DNA of 64,000 nucleotides from Pseudomonadota bacterium. Lineage in GTDB: Bacteria > Pseudomonadota > Gammaproteobacteria > Xanthomonadales > Rhodanobacteraceae. The stretch is from positions 1 through 64,000 of the forward strand of contig JAKQJM010000057.1 of assembly GCA_029561145.1 (NCBI GenBank), given 5' to 3'. Under the pieces are notes generated by a model that saw only the letters and a list, made by a program, of their open reading frames with translations, had not been told where the DNA came from and made no database searches. The translations under genes and the position numbers were made by a program. Every line of letters begins with the position of its first letter. The first letter of the stretch is position 1. Of the stretch, positions 47,234 through 57,809 are shown piece by piece.

Positions 47234-48619
47234 CTATTCGAGCAGGGCGTTGACGCTCTCGAGATCCTTGACCTCGATGATGCCGGCCGCCTGCTTGAGG
47301 CGAAGGCCGTTCAGCACGAACGCATGGCGTGCCTGGGAATAGCTGCTCTGCGCGGAAAGCAACTGCTGCTGGCTGATCAGCACGTCGACGATCGTGCGCG
47401 TGCCCACCTCGTATCCGGCCTGGGTCGCGTCGAGCGAACTCTGCGCCGACACGACGGCCTGTCCGGTCGCCTCGACCTGGCTGGCGCCGGCGATCACGGC
47501 GCGGTAGCTGTTGCGCGTGCTGCGCTCGATCAGGCGCTTCTGCAGCTCGAACTGGTCCTGCGCGGCATCGCGGTTGTGGATCGACTGGCGCACGCGCGAT
47601 TGCGTGTAGCCGCCGGCAAAGATCGGCACGTTGAGGCTCAGTCCGACCGTGGTCGACCAGCTCTCGCTGTTGGTATGGAACGACTGGTTGATGCTGGACG
47701 AGCTGTTGTCGCTCCAGCTCGGGTTCTTCGAATACAGCACCTGGCCGCTGATCGTCGGCAGATGCGCCGCACGCGCGGTGTTGATGTTCGCGTTGGCTGC
47801 TTCGAGCTGGTACTCGTAGGAGCTCAGTGTCGGATTCTGCTCGACCGCCACGGACACCCAGCTTTCGGGATCTTCCGGACTGGGCTTGTCCAGCGGCAAC
47901 TTGTCACGCAACTTCTTCAGCTCGCCGGGTTCCTTGTTGGTCAGCTGACGCAAGGCCTCCTCGTTGTCATCCAGCGTGTTCTGCGCGGAGATCACGTTGG
48001 CCACGGCAGTGTCGTGCTGCGCCTTGGCGTCGTTGACGTCGGTGATTGCCGAAAGGCCGACCTCGAAGCGTTGCTGGGCCTGCTCCATCTGCCGGTTGAG
48101 AGCCTGCTCGTTGGCCTGGGCGAACTTGAGCGCGTCCTCGGCGGTCAACGCATCGAAGTAGGCCGTGGCAACGCGGATCAGCAAGTCCTGCTGGGCGGCA
48201 TCGTAGGTTGCATCCCCGGCCTTGGCGGTTGCGCGCGCGGATTTCAGCGTCGTCCACTTGCTCAGGTCGAGGATGCTCTGGTCGAGACGACCGCTCAGGG
48301 TACGACCGTAGGAATCGGAGGAGGTCGAAACATTGACCAGGCTCTGCGTTCCATCCTCGTTGGTCACGAACTGCGGCCCACCGCGGCTGCCGTGGCTCTT
48401 CGAGTAGTCCAGCGAAGCGCCGATCTGCGGAAGCAGGGCAGAGCGTGCCTGGTCGACGTTCTCGCCGGTGGCGTAGTGGGTCGCTTCGGCGCCGGCCAAC
48501 TGCGGATCGGAGGCGCGCGCTTCACCGTAGATCTGGATCAGATCGTCGGCGTGGACCCAGGCGGGGCTTGCGCACAACACCAGGGACAGGGCGAGCGACA
48601 AGGGGCGGATACGGATCAT
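47234..48619 (-). CDS. tolC: TolC family outer membrane efflux protein
   Basis: Signal peptide; DLIQIYGEARASDPQLAGAEA; YEVGTRTIVDVLISQQQLLSAQ. Confidence 0.9.
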   Translation of the reverse strand: MIRIRPLSLALSLVLCASPAWVHADDLIQIYGEARASDPQLAGAEATHYATGENVDQARSALLPQIGASLDYSKSHGSRGGPQFVTNEDGTQSLVNVSTSSDSYGRTLSGRLDQSILDLSKWTTLKSARATAKAGDATYDAAQQDLLIRVATAYFDALTAEDALKFAQANEQALNRQMEQAQQRFEVGLSAITDVNDAKAQHDTAVANVISAQNTLDDNEEALRQLTNKEPGELKKLRDKLPLDKPSPEDPESWVSVAVEQNPTLSSYEYQLEAANANINTARAAHLPTISGQVLYSKNPSWSDNSSSSINQSFHTNSESWSTTVGLSLNVPIFAGGYTQSRVRQSIHNRDAAQDQFELQKRLIERSTRNSYRAVIAGASQVEATGQAVVSAQSSLDATQAGYEVGTRTIVDVLISQQQLLSAQSSYSQARHAFVLNGLRLKQAAGIIEVKDLESVNALLE

Positions 48620-48662
48620 TGATGATTCCTCGGGGGTTCTGCGCTGCCTCGCCGATTCCATG

Positions 48663-49322
48663 TCACAGCGTGAAGCGACGCGGCGGCTCGGCATGGGTAA
48701 GGTACGGAATATCGGTTTCGAACAGGCTTTCAGTCTGCCAGTGGGTCGCATCGGTGCGCGTGTGCAATAAGGCCTGCATTGCCGGCGATTCACCGGAGAT
48801 CGCGAACAGGCGTCCGCCAGGGGCGACCCAGCGCTTGAACTGCTCCGGTAACGCAAAAACCGCGCCAGTCAGCACAACGCAATCGAAGGATGCATTCGGA
48901 TCGAAGCCTGCAAGTGCGTCGGCGGTTTCGACGCGGACCCGCGAAAGACCGGCCGCCCGAAGCTTGACGCGCGCCGTCTCGGCCAGGTCCGCGTGCTGTT
49001 CGACACTGCTGACCTCGGCGCCGAGTTCGGCCAGGCATGCACTGAGGAAGCCCGAGCCGGTGCCGATTTCGAGCACTCGCTGTCCGCTTTCGATCGCCAG
49101 TGCCTGCAGAATGCGGCCCTCGATCACCGGCTTCATCATCACTTCCCCATGGCCCAGCGGCAGTTCGACGTCGACGAAAGCCATGTCGCGATAACGCTCA
49201 GGCACGAAATCCTCGCGCTTCAGACGACCGAGTACGCCCAGAACGCGCGGATCGAGTACTTCCCAGGTCCGAATCTGGTTCTCGACCATGTTGTCGCGGG
49301 CGAGTTCGAGGTTCATCGTCAT
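48663..49322 (-). CDS. Protein-L-isoaspartate O-methyltransferase family protein
   Basis: MVENQIRTWEVLDPRVL; VLEIGTGSGFLSACLAELGAEVSSVE. Confidence 0.9.
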   Translation of the reverse strand: MTMNLELARDNMVENQIRTWEVLDPRVLGVLGRLKREDFVPERYRDMAFVDVELPLGHGEVMMKPVIEGRILQALAIESGQRVLEIGTGSGFLSACLAELGAEVSSVEQHADLAETARVKLRAAGLSRVRVETADALAGFDPNASFDCVVLTGAVFALPEQFKRWVAPGGRLFAISGESPAMQALLHTRTDATHWQTESLFETDIPYLTHAEPPRRFTL

Positions 49323-49386
49323 TTCGGCTTTCCGGGTTTCGGCAAAAGGGGCAAAAGCATAGAAGGTCTGCCGATGGCCGGCAAAC

Positions 49387-49752
49387 TCAGGCAGCGACTT
49401 CCATGACCGGCGGTCGGTCCACGATCCGCGCGCGCGCGCGCGGGATGCGCTGGCGCACGGCGCCGGCCAGAGGCGTGTCGATCGTGGCTAGGATGCCAAG
49501 CTGGTTCGACGGCATCGTGGCCGGCCGGGTGGCCAGTTGCACTGAAAGCCAGTCTTCGAACAGTCCGCGGTCGTCCGCAGACAGTGCGGACAACGCCGCT
49601 CGCGCCGTGGCGCGCAGCCCGCCGACGCCGAATCCGCCATGGTGCTGCGCTTGATCGAGAACGGCCGCGAAGGCCCGCTGGGCCAGTCTCAGGGGCCAGG
49701 GATCATGGCCGCGTGCCGCATCAATGCCGAAATCCAGTGCTGCCTCACCCAT
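49387..49752 (-). CDS. Hypothetical protein
   Basis: ORF MGEAALDFGIDAARGHDPWPLRLAQRAFAAVLDQAQHHGG... in the gap between pcm-like and RND genes; no recognised family. Confidence 0.5.
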   Translation of the reverse strand: MGEAALDFGIDAARGHDPWPLRLAQRAFAAVLDQAQHHGGFGVGGLRATARAALSALSADDRGLFEDWLSVQLATRPATMPSNQLGILATIDTPLAGAVRQRIPRARARIVDRPPVMEVAA

Positions 49753-49824
49753 GTCGCTACTCCGCTGTTGCGATCGTTGCCAGGGAAATGCCGGCGCCGA
49801 CGTGGATCCACAAGAAATCATTCT

Positions 49825-52800
49825 TCAATGGACAGTTTGCAATTCCGGGGCCAATTCAACTGCCGGTGTATCGCGATGGATGCGGAACCACGCGGCGTAC
49901 AGGGCCGGCAGGAACAGCAGGGTCAGCGCCGTGGCAACCGTCAGTCCACCCATGATCGCCACCGCCATCGGTCCGAAGAACGCGCTGCGCGACAGCGGAA
50001 TCATGGCCAGAATCGCCGCAGCCGCGGTCAATACGATGGGGCGAAAGCGTCGAACGGTTGCATCGACGATCGCGTCCCAGGGTCGATGGCCGGCGCCGAT
50101 GTCATGCTCGATCTGGTCGACCAGGATCACGGAGTTGCGCATGATCATGCCGAACATAGCGATTGTACCGAGCATCGCCACGAAGCCGAACGGCACGCGG
50201 AACACGAGCAGGAACAGGACCACGCCGATCAGGCCGAGCGGCGCTGTCAGCACGACCAGGAGCACGCGCTGGAAGCTGCGCAACTGCAGCATGAGTACCG
50301 TGACGACGACGCCGAGAAAAAGCGGGAATCCGGCGTTGACCGATCCCTGACCCTTTGCCGATTCCTCGACCGAGCCGCCGGTTTCGAGACGATAGCCTTC
50401 CGGCAGGTCGGCGCGGATCTTGGCCAGGGTCGGACTGATCTGCGCATCGACGGTTGCCGGCTGCAGCGTGCCCTCGATATCGGCACGCACGGTCACCGTC
50501 GGCAGGCGGCCACGGCGCCAGATGATGCCTTCCTCGAATTCGTACTGGATCGTCGCGATATGGCCGAGTGGAACGCTCCGGCCCGACGCAGTCGGTACCG
50601 AGAGGCTCTGTAGCAGGCTCATCCTGGCGCGTTCGTCGGCGGGCCCGCGCAGCAACACGCCGATCAGCTGATCACGTTCGCGATAGGTCGCGATCGGCAC
50701 GCCGTTGAGCGAGCTCTGCATGAAATTGGCGACATCCTCGGAGCTGACGCCGAGCACGCGGGCGCGATCCTGGTCGATCGCGAGGCGGATGACCTTGCTT
50801 GGCTCTTCCCAGTCGAGATTGACATTGCGCGCGTTGGCGTTGGTCCGAACTACGTCGGCAACCTTTCGCGCAAGCGCGCGCGCGGTCTGGATGTCGGGTC
50901 CGGAAATCCGGTATTGCAACGGGTAGCCGACCGGCGGACCGTTCTCGAGGCGGATCACGCGCGCGCGCAACTCGGGAAAATCAACCTCGAACAACCGGAG
51001 CAGGTCGTCGCGCAGGTTTTCCCGCTCGACCTTGCCGTGGGTCAGCAGGACGAACTGGGCGAAGCCAGCCTGTGGCAACTGCTGATCGAGCGGCAGGTAG
51101 AAGCGTGGCGATCCCGAACCGACATAGCTGACGTAGTTTTCCAGCTCGGCGCGCTTCGCCAGCCAGGCTTCGAGCTTCTCGACCTGGGCCTTGGTGGCAT
51201 TCAGCGATGAGCCTTCGCTCAGTTTGAGATCGATCAGCAATTCCGGGCGCGTCGAGTCCGGAAAGAACTGCTGCTGGACAAAACGAAAGCCGAAGATCGC
51301 CAGTCCGAAGATCAGCACGGTCGTGCCGATGACGATGTAACGATGCTCGACGCAGGCGCCGACCAGCGCCCGGAAGCGGCGATAGAACGGCGACGCATAC
51401 GGATCGTGGGAACCATCGGCCGGTCTCTCTGCAATGCCGCCGAACCAGGCCGGCAAGCGGCGCCGCACCGCTTCCACGCGCTTGCCCAGGGCACTGCTGG
51501 GCAGTGCCCTGGGCGCGTGGTTCGGGTCGGGCAACAGCTTGTAGCCAAGGTAGGGAATGAACACGACGGCGGCGATCCACGACAGCAGCAGCGAGATCGT
51601 GACGACTTCGAAGATCGCGCGCGTGTATTCGCCGGTGCCGGATTTCGCGGTTGCGATCGGCAGGAATCCGGCTGCCGTGACCAGGGTACCGGTCAGCATT
51701 GGAAAGGCGGTCGAGGTGTAGGCGAACGCGGCCGCGCTGACGCGGTCCATGCCTTGCTCCATCTTGATCGCCATCATCTCGACGGCAATGATCGCGTCAT
51801 CGACGAGCAGGCCGAGTCCAAGCACGAGCGCGCCGAGCGAGATCTTGTGCAGGCCGATGCCGAAATAGTTCATCGCCGCGAACGTCATCGCGAGCACGAG
51901 CGGAATCGACACCGCGACGACGAATCCGCTGCGCAGTCCGAGCGAGAAAAAGCTGACCAGCAGGACGATGAGCACGGCCTCACCGAGGGTGCGCACGAAC
52001 TCACCGATCGAGCGGCTGACGGCGGCGGGCTGATCGGCAACCTTGTGCAGGTCGAGGCCGAGCGGGAGAGTCTTGCCGATCCGGGTCGTGGCCGCTTCCA
52101 GGTCGTGGCCCAATGCAATGATGTCGCCGCCGCTGCGCATCGAGACCGCGATGCCGATCGCCTCGCTGCCCTTGAAACGCATGCGCGGCTGCGGCGGATC
52201 GATGAAGCCGCGGCGTACGTCGGCGATATCGCCAAGGCGGAACAGGCGTCCGTTGCTGCCGCGGATGCTGAGGTCGCGGATCGCTTCGACCGAATCGAGC
52301 GCGCCGGTGGTGCGCAGGTAGATGCGATCGGACGCGGTTTCGAAGCTGCCACCCGGGACGACGGCGTTCTGCGACGCCAGGGTCTGCTGCAGTTCGGCAA
52401 AACTGACGCCGAGGGTCGCCAGCTTGGCGTTCGATGCCTCGACGTAGATCTTCGGTTCCTGGCGGCCGATCAACTCGATCTTGGCGACGTTCGGCACGCG
52501 CAGCAGTTCAAGCTTGACGCGCTCGGCGTAGTCGCGCAGGTCCTCATCATCGAAGCCCTCGCCACTCAATGCGTAGATGTTGCCGAAGGTGTCGCCGAAC
52601 TCGTCATTGAAGAACGGGCCGCGGATATCCGGCGGCAAGGTGTAGCGGACATCGCCGACCTTCTTGCGCACCTGATACCAGACATCGGGGACGCGAGTCG
52701 GATCGATCGAATCCTTGACCACGAAGAAGACCTGCGATTCGCCGGGTCGCGAATAACTGCGCAGATAGTCGAGCTCCGGAATTTCCTGGAGCTTCTTCTC

Positions 52801-53010
52801 GATCGTCTCGGTGACCTTCTCGGAAATCTCGAGCGCCGTGGCGCCTGGCCATTGGGTCTGCACGACCATGACCTTGAACGTGAATGGCGGGTCTTCGGCT
52901 TGCCCGAGCCCGCGATACGACCAGATGCCGACGATGGCGAACAGGATGATCGAATAGAGCATCAGCGCCTGATTGCGCAGCGCCCATGACGAGAGATTGA
53001 ATGATGTCAT
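49825..53010 (-). CDS. Efflux RND transporter permease subunit
   Basis: AcrB/MexB-type motifs: GLLVDDAIIAVEMMAIKMEQG, MIMRNSVILVDQIEHD, AMIPLSRSAFFGPMAVAIMGGL. Confidence 0.93.
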   Translation of the reverse strand: MTSFNLSSWALRNQALMLYSIILFAIVGIWSYRGLGQAEDPPFTFKVMVVQTQWPGATALEISEKVTETIEKKLQEIPELDYLRSYSRPGESQVFFVVKDSIDPTRVPDVWYQVRKKVGDVRYTLPPDIRGPFFNDEFGDTFGNIYALSGEGFDDEDLRDYAERVKLELLRVPNVAKIELIGRQEPKIYVEASNAKLATLGVSFAELQQTLASQNAVVPGGSFETASDRIYLRTTGALDSVEAIRDLSIRGSNGRLFRLGDIADVRRGFIDPPQPRMRFKGSEAIGIAVSMRSGGDIIALGHDLEAATTRIGKTLPLGLDLHKVADQPAAVSRSIGEFVRTLGEAVLIVLLVSFFSLGLRSGFVVAVSIPLVLAMTFAAMNYFGIGLHKISLGALVLGLGLLVDDAIIAVEMMAIKMEQGMDRVSAAAFAYTSTAFPMLTGTLVTAAGFLPIATAKSGTGEYTRAIFEVVTISLLLSWIAAVVFIPYLGYKLLPDPNHAPRALPSSALGKRVEAVRRRLPAWFGGIAERPADGSHDPYASPFYRRFRALVGACVEHRYIVIGTTVLIFGLAIFGFRFVQQQFFPDSTRPELLIDLKLSEGSSLNATKAQVEKLEAWLAKRAELENYVSYVGSGSPRFYLPLDQQLPQAGFAQFVLLTHGKVERENLRDDLLRLFEVDFPELRARVIRLENGPPVGYPLQYRISGPDIQTARALARKVADVVRTNANARNVNLDWEEPSKVIRLAIDQDRARVLGVSSEDVANFMQSSLNGVPIATYRERDQLIGVLLRGPADERARMSLLQSLSVPTASGRSVPLGHIATIQYEFEEGIIWRRGRLPTVTVRADIEGTLQPATVDAQISPTLAKIRADLPEGYRLETGGSVEESAKGQGSVNAGFPLFLGVVVTVLMLQLRSFQRVLLVVLTAPLGLIGVVLFLLVFRVPFGFVAMLGTIAMFGMIMRNSVILVDQIEHDIGAGHRPWDAIVDATVRRFRPIVLTAAAAILAMIPLSRSAFFGPMAVAIMGGLTVATALTLLFLPALYAAWFRIHRDTPAVELAPELQTVH

Positions 53011-53150
53011 CGATCCGTTTCTCAAGGCTGCGCAACCCGGCCGTGCGTTGCTCCGCCGGCGCGGACCGTCAAATCACACAAGGGTCCTCTCCACTGTGCT
53101 GCCGGCGGGGAGGGGGAGGATCTCCGGCAGCACAGGAAGAGGGTTTGAAG

Positions 53151-54254
53151 TCAGAACGAAACGCGGCGGTTCAGATCGTCGATCGGGTTGACCACTTCGC
53201 CTTCGCGCAGGCGATGCACGCCGGCTGTCACGATCCAGTCGCTGGCAGCCAGTCCCTGGTCGATCAGGGCGCCCGCCTCGCCGTAGTTTGCGACCGACAC
53301 CTGTGAGAGGCGGACCCGATGCGTCTTGCCATCGACCTGCCAGATCGCCGGCTTGCCTTCCTTTTCGTACAGCGCGCTGAGCGGGACGAGGAACTGGCCA
53401 TCCGATGCCGCCGAAGCAAAGTAGACGCGTGCGGTCTGGCCGAGGCGCGGATTGGCGGCCGGATCATCGAAGGCGACGCGGACGCGATAGGTGCGGGTCG
53501 TTGCATCGGCTCCCGGCGCGATCTCGCGAACCACGGCATCGTGCTGTCTGCCGCTCTCGGTCCACAGTTCGACATGCGCGGACGCGCCGATCTTCAATTC
53601 CGCAATCGCCTGCTCGGGTACGTTGATCTCCACTTCGCTGGTACCGTCGTGGGCCAGGGTCATGATCGCCTGACCGGAACCGACGACTTGACCCGCTTCG
53701 CCGGAGATCGCAGTGATCACGCCATCCGCGTCGGCACGCAGCTCGGCATATCCGGCCTGGTTTTGCGATGTCTGCAATGCCGCGCGCGCCTCGGCGACAT
53801 GGGCGCGTGCCGCCTCGAGCGCATTCAGCTTGGCTTCCAGGTCGAACTGACTGACGAAGTTGCGCTGATGCAGGGTGCTGTAGCGATCGTGCTCCGATTT
53901 TGCCAACTGGAAGGCGGCCTGCGCCGAAGCGAGGCTGGCCTTGGCGCTCGAGCTGGCGAGTTCCAGATCGCGCGGATCGAGTTCGGCCAGGATCTGGCCC
54001 TTGCTGACATGGGCACCAATATCCACACGACGCGTGTTGATCTTGCCGGCGACGCGGAAGCCCAGCGCACTCTCGTAGCGGGCATGTACCTCACCCGGAT
54101 AGACCTCGATGGCCTGGAGGCTGGCCGGCTCTACCTTGGCGACGCGCGCGACGCGTTCCGGTTCCGCCACTCCGGCCTGGGAGCTGCACGCAGCGAGACT
54201 TGCCGCGAACAACAAGACGGAGACTGTTTTGCCAGCGTGGATTGGGCGCATCAT
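53151..54254 (-). CDS. Efflux RND transporter periplasmic adaptor subunit
   Basis: Lipoprotein-type signal LFAASLAACSS; VAGKINTRRVDIGAHVSKGQILAELDPRD. Confidence 0.93.
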   Translation of the reverse strand: MMRPIHAGKTVSVLLFAASLAACSSQAGVAEPERVARVAKVEPASLQAIEVYPGEVHARYESALGFRVAGKINTRRVDIGAHVSKGQILAELDPRDLELASSSAKASLASAQAAFQLAKSEHDRYSTLHQRNFVSQFDLEAKLNALEAARAHVAEARAALQTSQNQAGYAELRADADGVITAISGEAGQVVGSGQAIMTLAHDGTSEVEINVPEQAIAELKIGASAHVELWTESGRQHDAVVREIAPGADATTRTYRVRVAFDDPAANPRLGQTARVYFASAASDGQFLVPLSALYEKEGKPAIWQVDGKTHRVRLSQVSVANYGEAGALIDQGLAASDWIVTAGVHRLREGEVVNPIDDLNRRVSF

Positions 54255-54334
54255 TGCGGTCTCGGGGTGGCGACAGTTAGTAAACTCCGTGGTATAGTAA
54301 TCAGGCGAAACTCACGAGTCCAGTAATTTTTTCA

Positions 54335-55000
54335 ATGAACCCTGCAAGCGCAAAATCCTGCGGACCCGGGCGTCCGAAAGATCTCGAGAAGCGGGCCGCC
54401 ATCCTTCAGGCGGCGAAGCAGCTGTTCCCGGAACACGGCTTCGACGGCACGAGCATGGACACGATCGCCGCCCTGGCGGGCGTGTCGAAGCTGACTGTCT
54501 ACAGCCACTTCGTCGACAAGGAACGCTTGTTCATCGAGGCAGTTCGCGAGAAATGCGCCGAGCAGATGCCGTTCGAGTTGTTCGATGTCGACGTCAGCGG
54601 CCCGATCCGCGAGCAGTTGATGGCAATCGCGCGTGCCTTCTTTGCCCTGGTCACGAGCGAGGAATCGATCTCCCTGCATCGCTTGCTGACTACCGGCGCT
54701 GGTGGCTCGGGCAAGCTCGCGCAAATGTTCTGGGAAGCCGGGCCGCAGACCCTGCAAGCCGAATTTGCCGGTTTCCTGAAGCGCGAGGTCGAAGCCGGTC
54801 AGCTCGAGATTGCCGATATCGAGCGCGCAGCCGCGCAGTTCTTCTGCCTGCTCAAGGGTGAACTGCATGCGCGCCAGCTCTGTGGCTGCAGTGCCGCTCC
54901 GATCACCCAACTGGAAATCGATCGACATCTAACCGCGACGGTCGAATTCTTCCTGCGTGCCTACGCATCCCGCAGGAGTGCCGTCGGGCTCAGTCCTTGA
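54335..55000 (+). CDS. TetR/AcrR family transcriptional regulator
   Basis: RAAILQAAKQLFPEHGFDGTSMDTIAALAGVSKLTVYSHFVDKERLF. Confidence 0.93.
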   Translation: MNPASAKSCGPGRPKDLEKRAAILQAAKQLFPEHGFDGTSMDTIAALAGVSKLTVYSHFVDKERLFIEAVREKCAEQMPFELFDVDVSGPIREQLMAIARAFFALVTSEESISLHRLLTTGAGGSGKLAQMFWEAGPQTLQAEFAGFLKREVEAGQLEIADIERAAAQFFCLLKGELHARQLCGCSAAPITQLEIDRHLTATVEFFLRAYASRRSAVGLSP

Positions 55001-55328
55001 GGTCGCCGAGCCATGACTCGATCGTCTCGAGATCGCGGTCGGAAATATCGATGAAGTGGAAACCGGCCCAGTACTGTCCCGGCACGTTGGCGTTTTCCGC
55101 CCACATTTCCTGAACGCCCACTTCGATGGTCTGCGGATGGCCATGTCCGTTGACCAACTCGAAACCAAGCTGGAACAGTGCGCCCTCGGCAATGTTCTCA
55201 TCGCAGACGAGCAACATGCCATCGGCTGAAAGATTGCCGATGCGGCCGATGATCTGGCCGGTCATCTTGTTTGTCACCGGGATCGTGACGAAGGCGGATT
55301 TGCGCGGAGAGCGCCTGTATTCGTTCAT
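54990..55328 (-). CDS. PilZ domain-containing protein
   Basis: RRSPRKSAFVTIPVTNKMTGQIIGRIGNLSADGMLLVCD. Confidence 0.88.
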   Translation of the reverse strand: MNEYRRSPRKSAFVTIPVTNKMTGQIIGRIGNLSADGMLLVCDENIAEGALFQLGFELVNGHGHPQTIEVGVQEMWAENANVPGQYWAGFHFIDISDRDLETIESWLGDLKD

Positions 55329-55338
55329 CGTCTGATCC

Positions 55339-57687
55339 TCATGCCGGTGCGGGCTGGCTGGATTGACCGGTGAACTGCTGAAGCTTGCCCATGATTGCCT
55401 TCCAGGCGCGGTCGATGAGGTTTTCCGATTCCTGCTTGTAGATGCGCACCTGGCCGCGGATCAGATCCCTCGCCAACTGCTCGATGGTCTTTTCATCCGC
55501 ACGTGCGCCGCGCTGGTTGACGAACAGGCAACGTCCCGTCACGGTCGAGAACCAGGCCAGCTTGCGACGTACCGCGCTGCCTTGTTGATTGGTCACGAAT
55601 TCGAACCACGTACCGAATGGCAAGGTACGGATCCGCTGGATCATTTCCTTCTCTTCGCTGGTCAGTGGCGTCGACTGCTCGGCCTTGGCCGAATCGCCGG
55701 TTGATTTTGCCGGTGTGGCGGATTCGCTGCCGAGTCGGGGTTTGCTCTTCAGGGTCATCGCCAGTTCGGTATGACTGGTCTTCTTCTCCACCGATGCGGG
55801 ATCGAACAGCTTGTTGACGACACCGTCTACTTCGTCGACATGCAGGCCGACCTGGAGCAGGCCGCTGCGGACTTCCTCGCGAACCTTCTGGTCGACCTTG
55901 CTGACGTCCGAACTCACGCCGATCTGCATGAGCTGGTCGGCGACCGCGAGACATCGCCGGTACGCCTGGCTGTCCTCGCCCTGGCGCAGCAAGGTCAGCG
56001 ACAGCACATCGGTCCAGGCCTGTTCGAGAACGGCACGCACCATCGGCGCCGGCTTGCCGCGCTTGAGCAGCCGCGCGATGGCCGCATTCGCCTGTTCGCG
56101 CGAGAGATCCAGTCGCTCGCGTCCCTTTGCCGCATCGATATGCCGACGTTCGGCAATCTCGGCGCGCCGGGTGACCTGCGACATGTAGCGCCCGAGATCG
56201 TCCAGCAACGATTCCATCAGCGACAGGTCGCCGTTGAATTCGTTGGTCACGCGATCGACCATCGAGGTCATCGTGTCGACCATTCCGCTGTCGGTTTCAT
56301 CGTCGACCAGCCACGTCGAGGTGGCCTCGGCGACGCTGTTGAGCAATTGGCGTGCCGGATGGTTGCGTTGCGTGAAGAAGTGCTTGTCGCTGATCGCGCT
56401 GCGCAGCACCGGAACCTGGAGTTTGGCGATCAGCTCGCGACTGCTGCCGTGCGACGAGAGATTCTGGCCGATGTAGTCGAACAGCATGCCGACCAGGTCG
56501 ATCGTGTCGGAGTCCTCTTCGGCGATTATCGGCGTCTGGCCTTCAGGGCTGTTCGCGCGAAGCTGGTTGAGCAGGTCCTGTTTGAGGTGGCCAATGCTGC
56601 GCGAAACGGTTTTGCCGTTCTGCTGGAAACTCGCGACGGGAGTCGCCTGCAGGCCACCGAGTACCGTTTGCAGGTCTTCGCGGGTCGCCATGTAACTGGC
56701 AGCCGGCGCCGCTGCCGGCGCGATGTTCAGGGCACGCCGACGTTCCGCCAGGAGCCCGCGCAAGGAGGAAAACAATTCGGAATCGCGTTCGGCGTCGGCA
56801 GCTGCCAGTCCGTTGGCGGGATCGGCTCCGTGCGCCATCGGCGTGGAACGATTCGGGCGGGTCGCGGCGGGTCGGGCTGTACCGACCGAGCTCGCGCGTG
56901 CCGGCGCTGCGGTCGCGGACGGCTCGGCCTTGGTCTCCTCGGCCGGTTCGGAGGCCTCCGCTTTGCGCGCGCCACCATTCTTCGGCGTTGCCGTCTTGTG
57001 GGCATGCACCTGCAGGTGCGGCAGAACCCCTTGCTCGCTGAGATAGCGGTTGAGCGTTTCGTAGAACGGCCCGATCGCGTTCATGACCACGTTGTCGAAA
57101 TCGTGGAACACGTGGATGCGATCGCCCTGCTCGAGATCGAGATCGCTCAAGGCATATTGCAGCGCCCGGGCCAGCGCAAGCGGCCCCAGCGGCAGGTTCT
57201 CGGTTTCGAACGGCGGCCGACCGGCGAGCACGCCGAGCCGATGGCCAAGCATGTACAACGCGGTTGTGTGCCGGATTTCGGACTTGTTGCCGATGTCCTG
57301 GATCGCCAGGGAAATCTCGAGATCGCGCGAATCGACCAGTTCCAGCTTGGTCGGGTTGCGATCCTTGTGGCTGGCATCGGCGGGTTCAGCTTGGCCGACT
57401 TCGTTGAGCAAGGCGAGGCTCGATTCGAGATGCATGAGGAAGCGCGGAACGATGTCGGCCTTTCCGCGCTTGATTTCACGTATCGCCTCGAACAGTCGCG
57501 CCTGCTGCTCGTTGCTGCGGGCACAATCGGCCTGCTTGAACAGGCGCTGCTCGACCTCATCGAACAATTGACCGAGCGCCGCCTCGAAATAGGCGGTCCG
57601 TTCCTGCAGGCCATCGAGCAGGAATCGCACGCGTCGCGGAAACGACCGTTCCGCGAGTCGCACGAGGCGAGTCCTGCTCTCGGCCAT
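55339..57687 (-). CDS. DUF1631 family protein
   Basis: Long soluble protein with PFGTWFEFVTNQQGSAVRRKLAWFSTVTGRCLFVNQRG C-terminus; adjacent PilZ. Confidence 0.82.
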   Translation of the reverse strand: MAESRTRLVRLAERSFPRRVRFLLDGLQERTAYFEAALGQLFDEVEQRLFKQADCARSNEQQARLFEAIREIKRGKADIVPRFLMHLESSLALLNEVGQAEPADASHKDRNPTKLELVDSRDLEISLAIQDIGNKSEIRHTTALYMLGHRLGVLAGRPPFETENLPLGPLALARALQYALSDLDLEQGDRIHVFHDFDNVVMNAIGPFYETLNRYLSEQGVLPHLQVHAHKTATPKNGGARKAEASEPAEETKAEPSATAAPARASSVGTARPAATRPNRSTPMAHGADPANGLAAADAERDSELFSSLRGLLAERRRALNIAPAAAPAASYMATREDLQTVLGGLQATPVASFQQNGKTVSRSIGHLKQDLLNQLRANSPEGQTPIIAEEDSDTIDLVGMLFDYIGQNLSSHGSSRELIAKLQVPVLRSAISDKHFFTQRNHPARQLLNSVAEATSTWLVDDETDSGMVDTMTSMVDRVTNEFNGDLSLMESLLDDLGRYMSQVTRRAEIAERRHIDAAKGRERLDLSREQANAAIARLLKRGKPAPMVRAVLEQAWTDVLSLTLLRQGEDSQAYRRCLAVADQLMQIGVSSDVSKVDQKVREEVRSGLLQVGLHVDEVDGVVNKLFDPASVEKKTSHTELAMTLKSKPRLGSESATPAKSTGDSAKAEQSTPLTSEEKEMIQRIRTLPFGTWFEFVTNQQGSAVRRKLAWFSTVTGRCLFVNQRGARADEKTIEQLARDLIRGQVRIYKQESENLIDRAWKAIMGKLQQFTGQSSQPAPA

Positions 57688-57809
57688 TTGCAATGATCTT
57701 TTTCCAGCGTCGCTCACGGTGTCCCCCAACCGCACCCAGTCGTCATTCTTGCATGATGACGAAAACTGCGACAGGTGTGGCTTGACAGTGAGGGAAAAAT
57801 ACCGCTGGA

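Noticed and set aside
46838-48622. 594-aa plus-strand ORF
   Set aside because: Overlaps waaA in another frame and is antisense to tolC; no signature.
49420-49450. GCGC dinucleotide-like run
   Set aside because: Short and inside a plausible ORF (RIPRARARIVDRP); not a meaningful tandem repeat.
51343-52989. 548-aa plus-strand ORF
   Set aside because: Antisense to the RND permease.
55771-57696. 641-aa plus-strand ORF
   Set aside because: Antisense to the DUF1631 gene; no signature.
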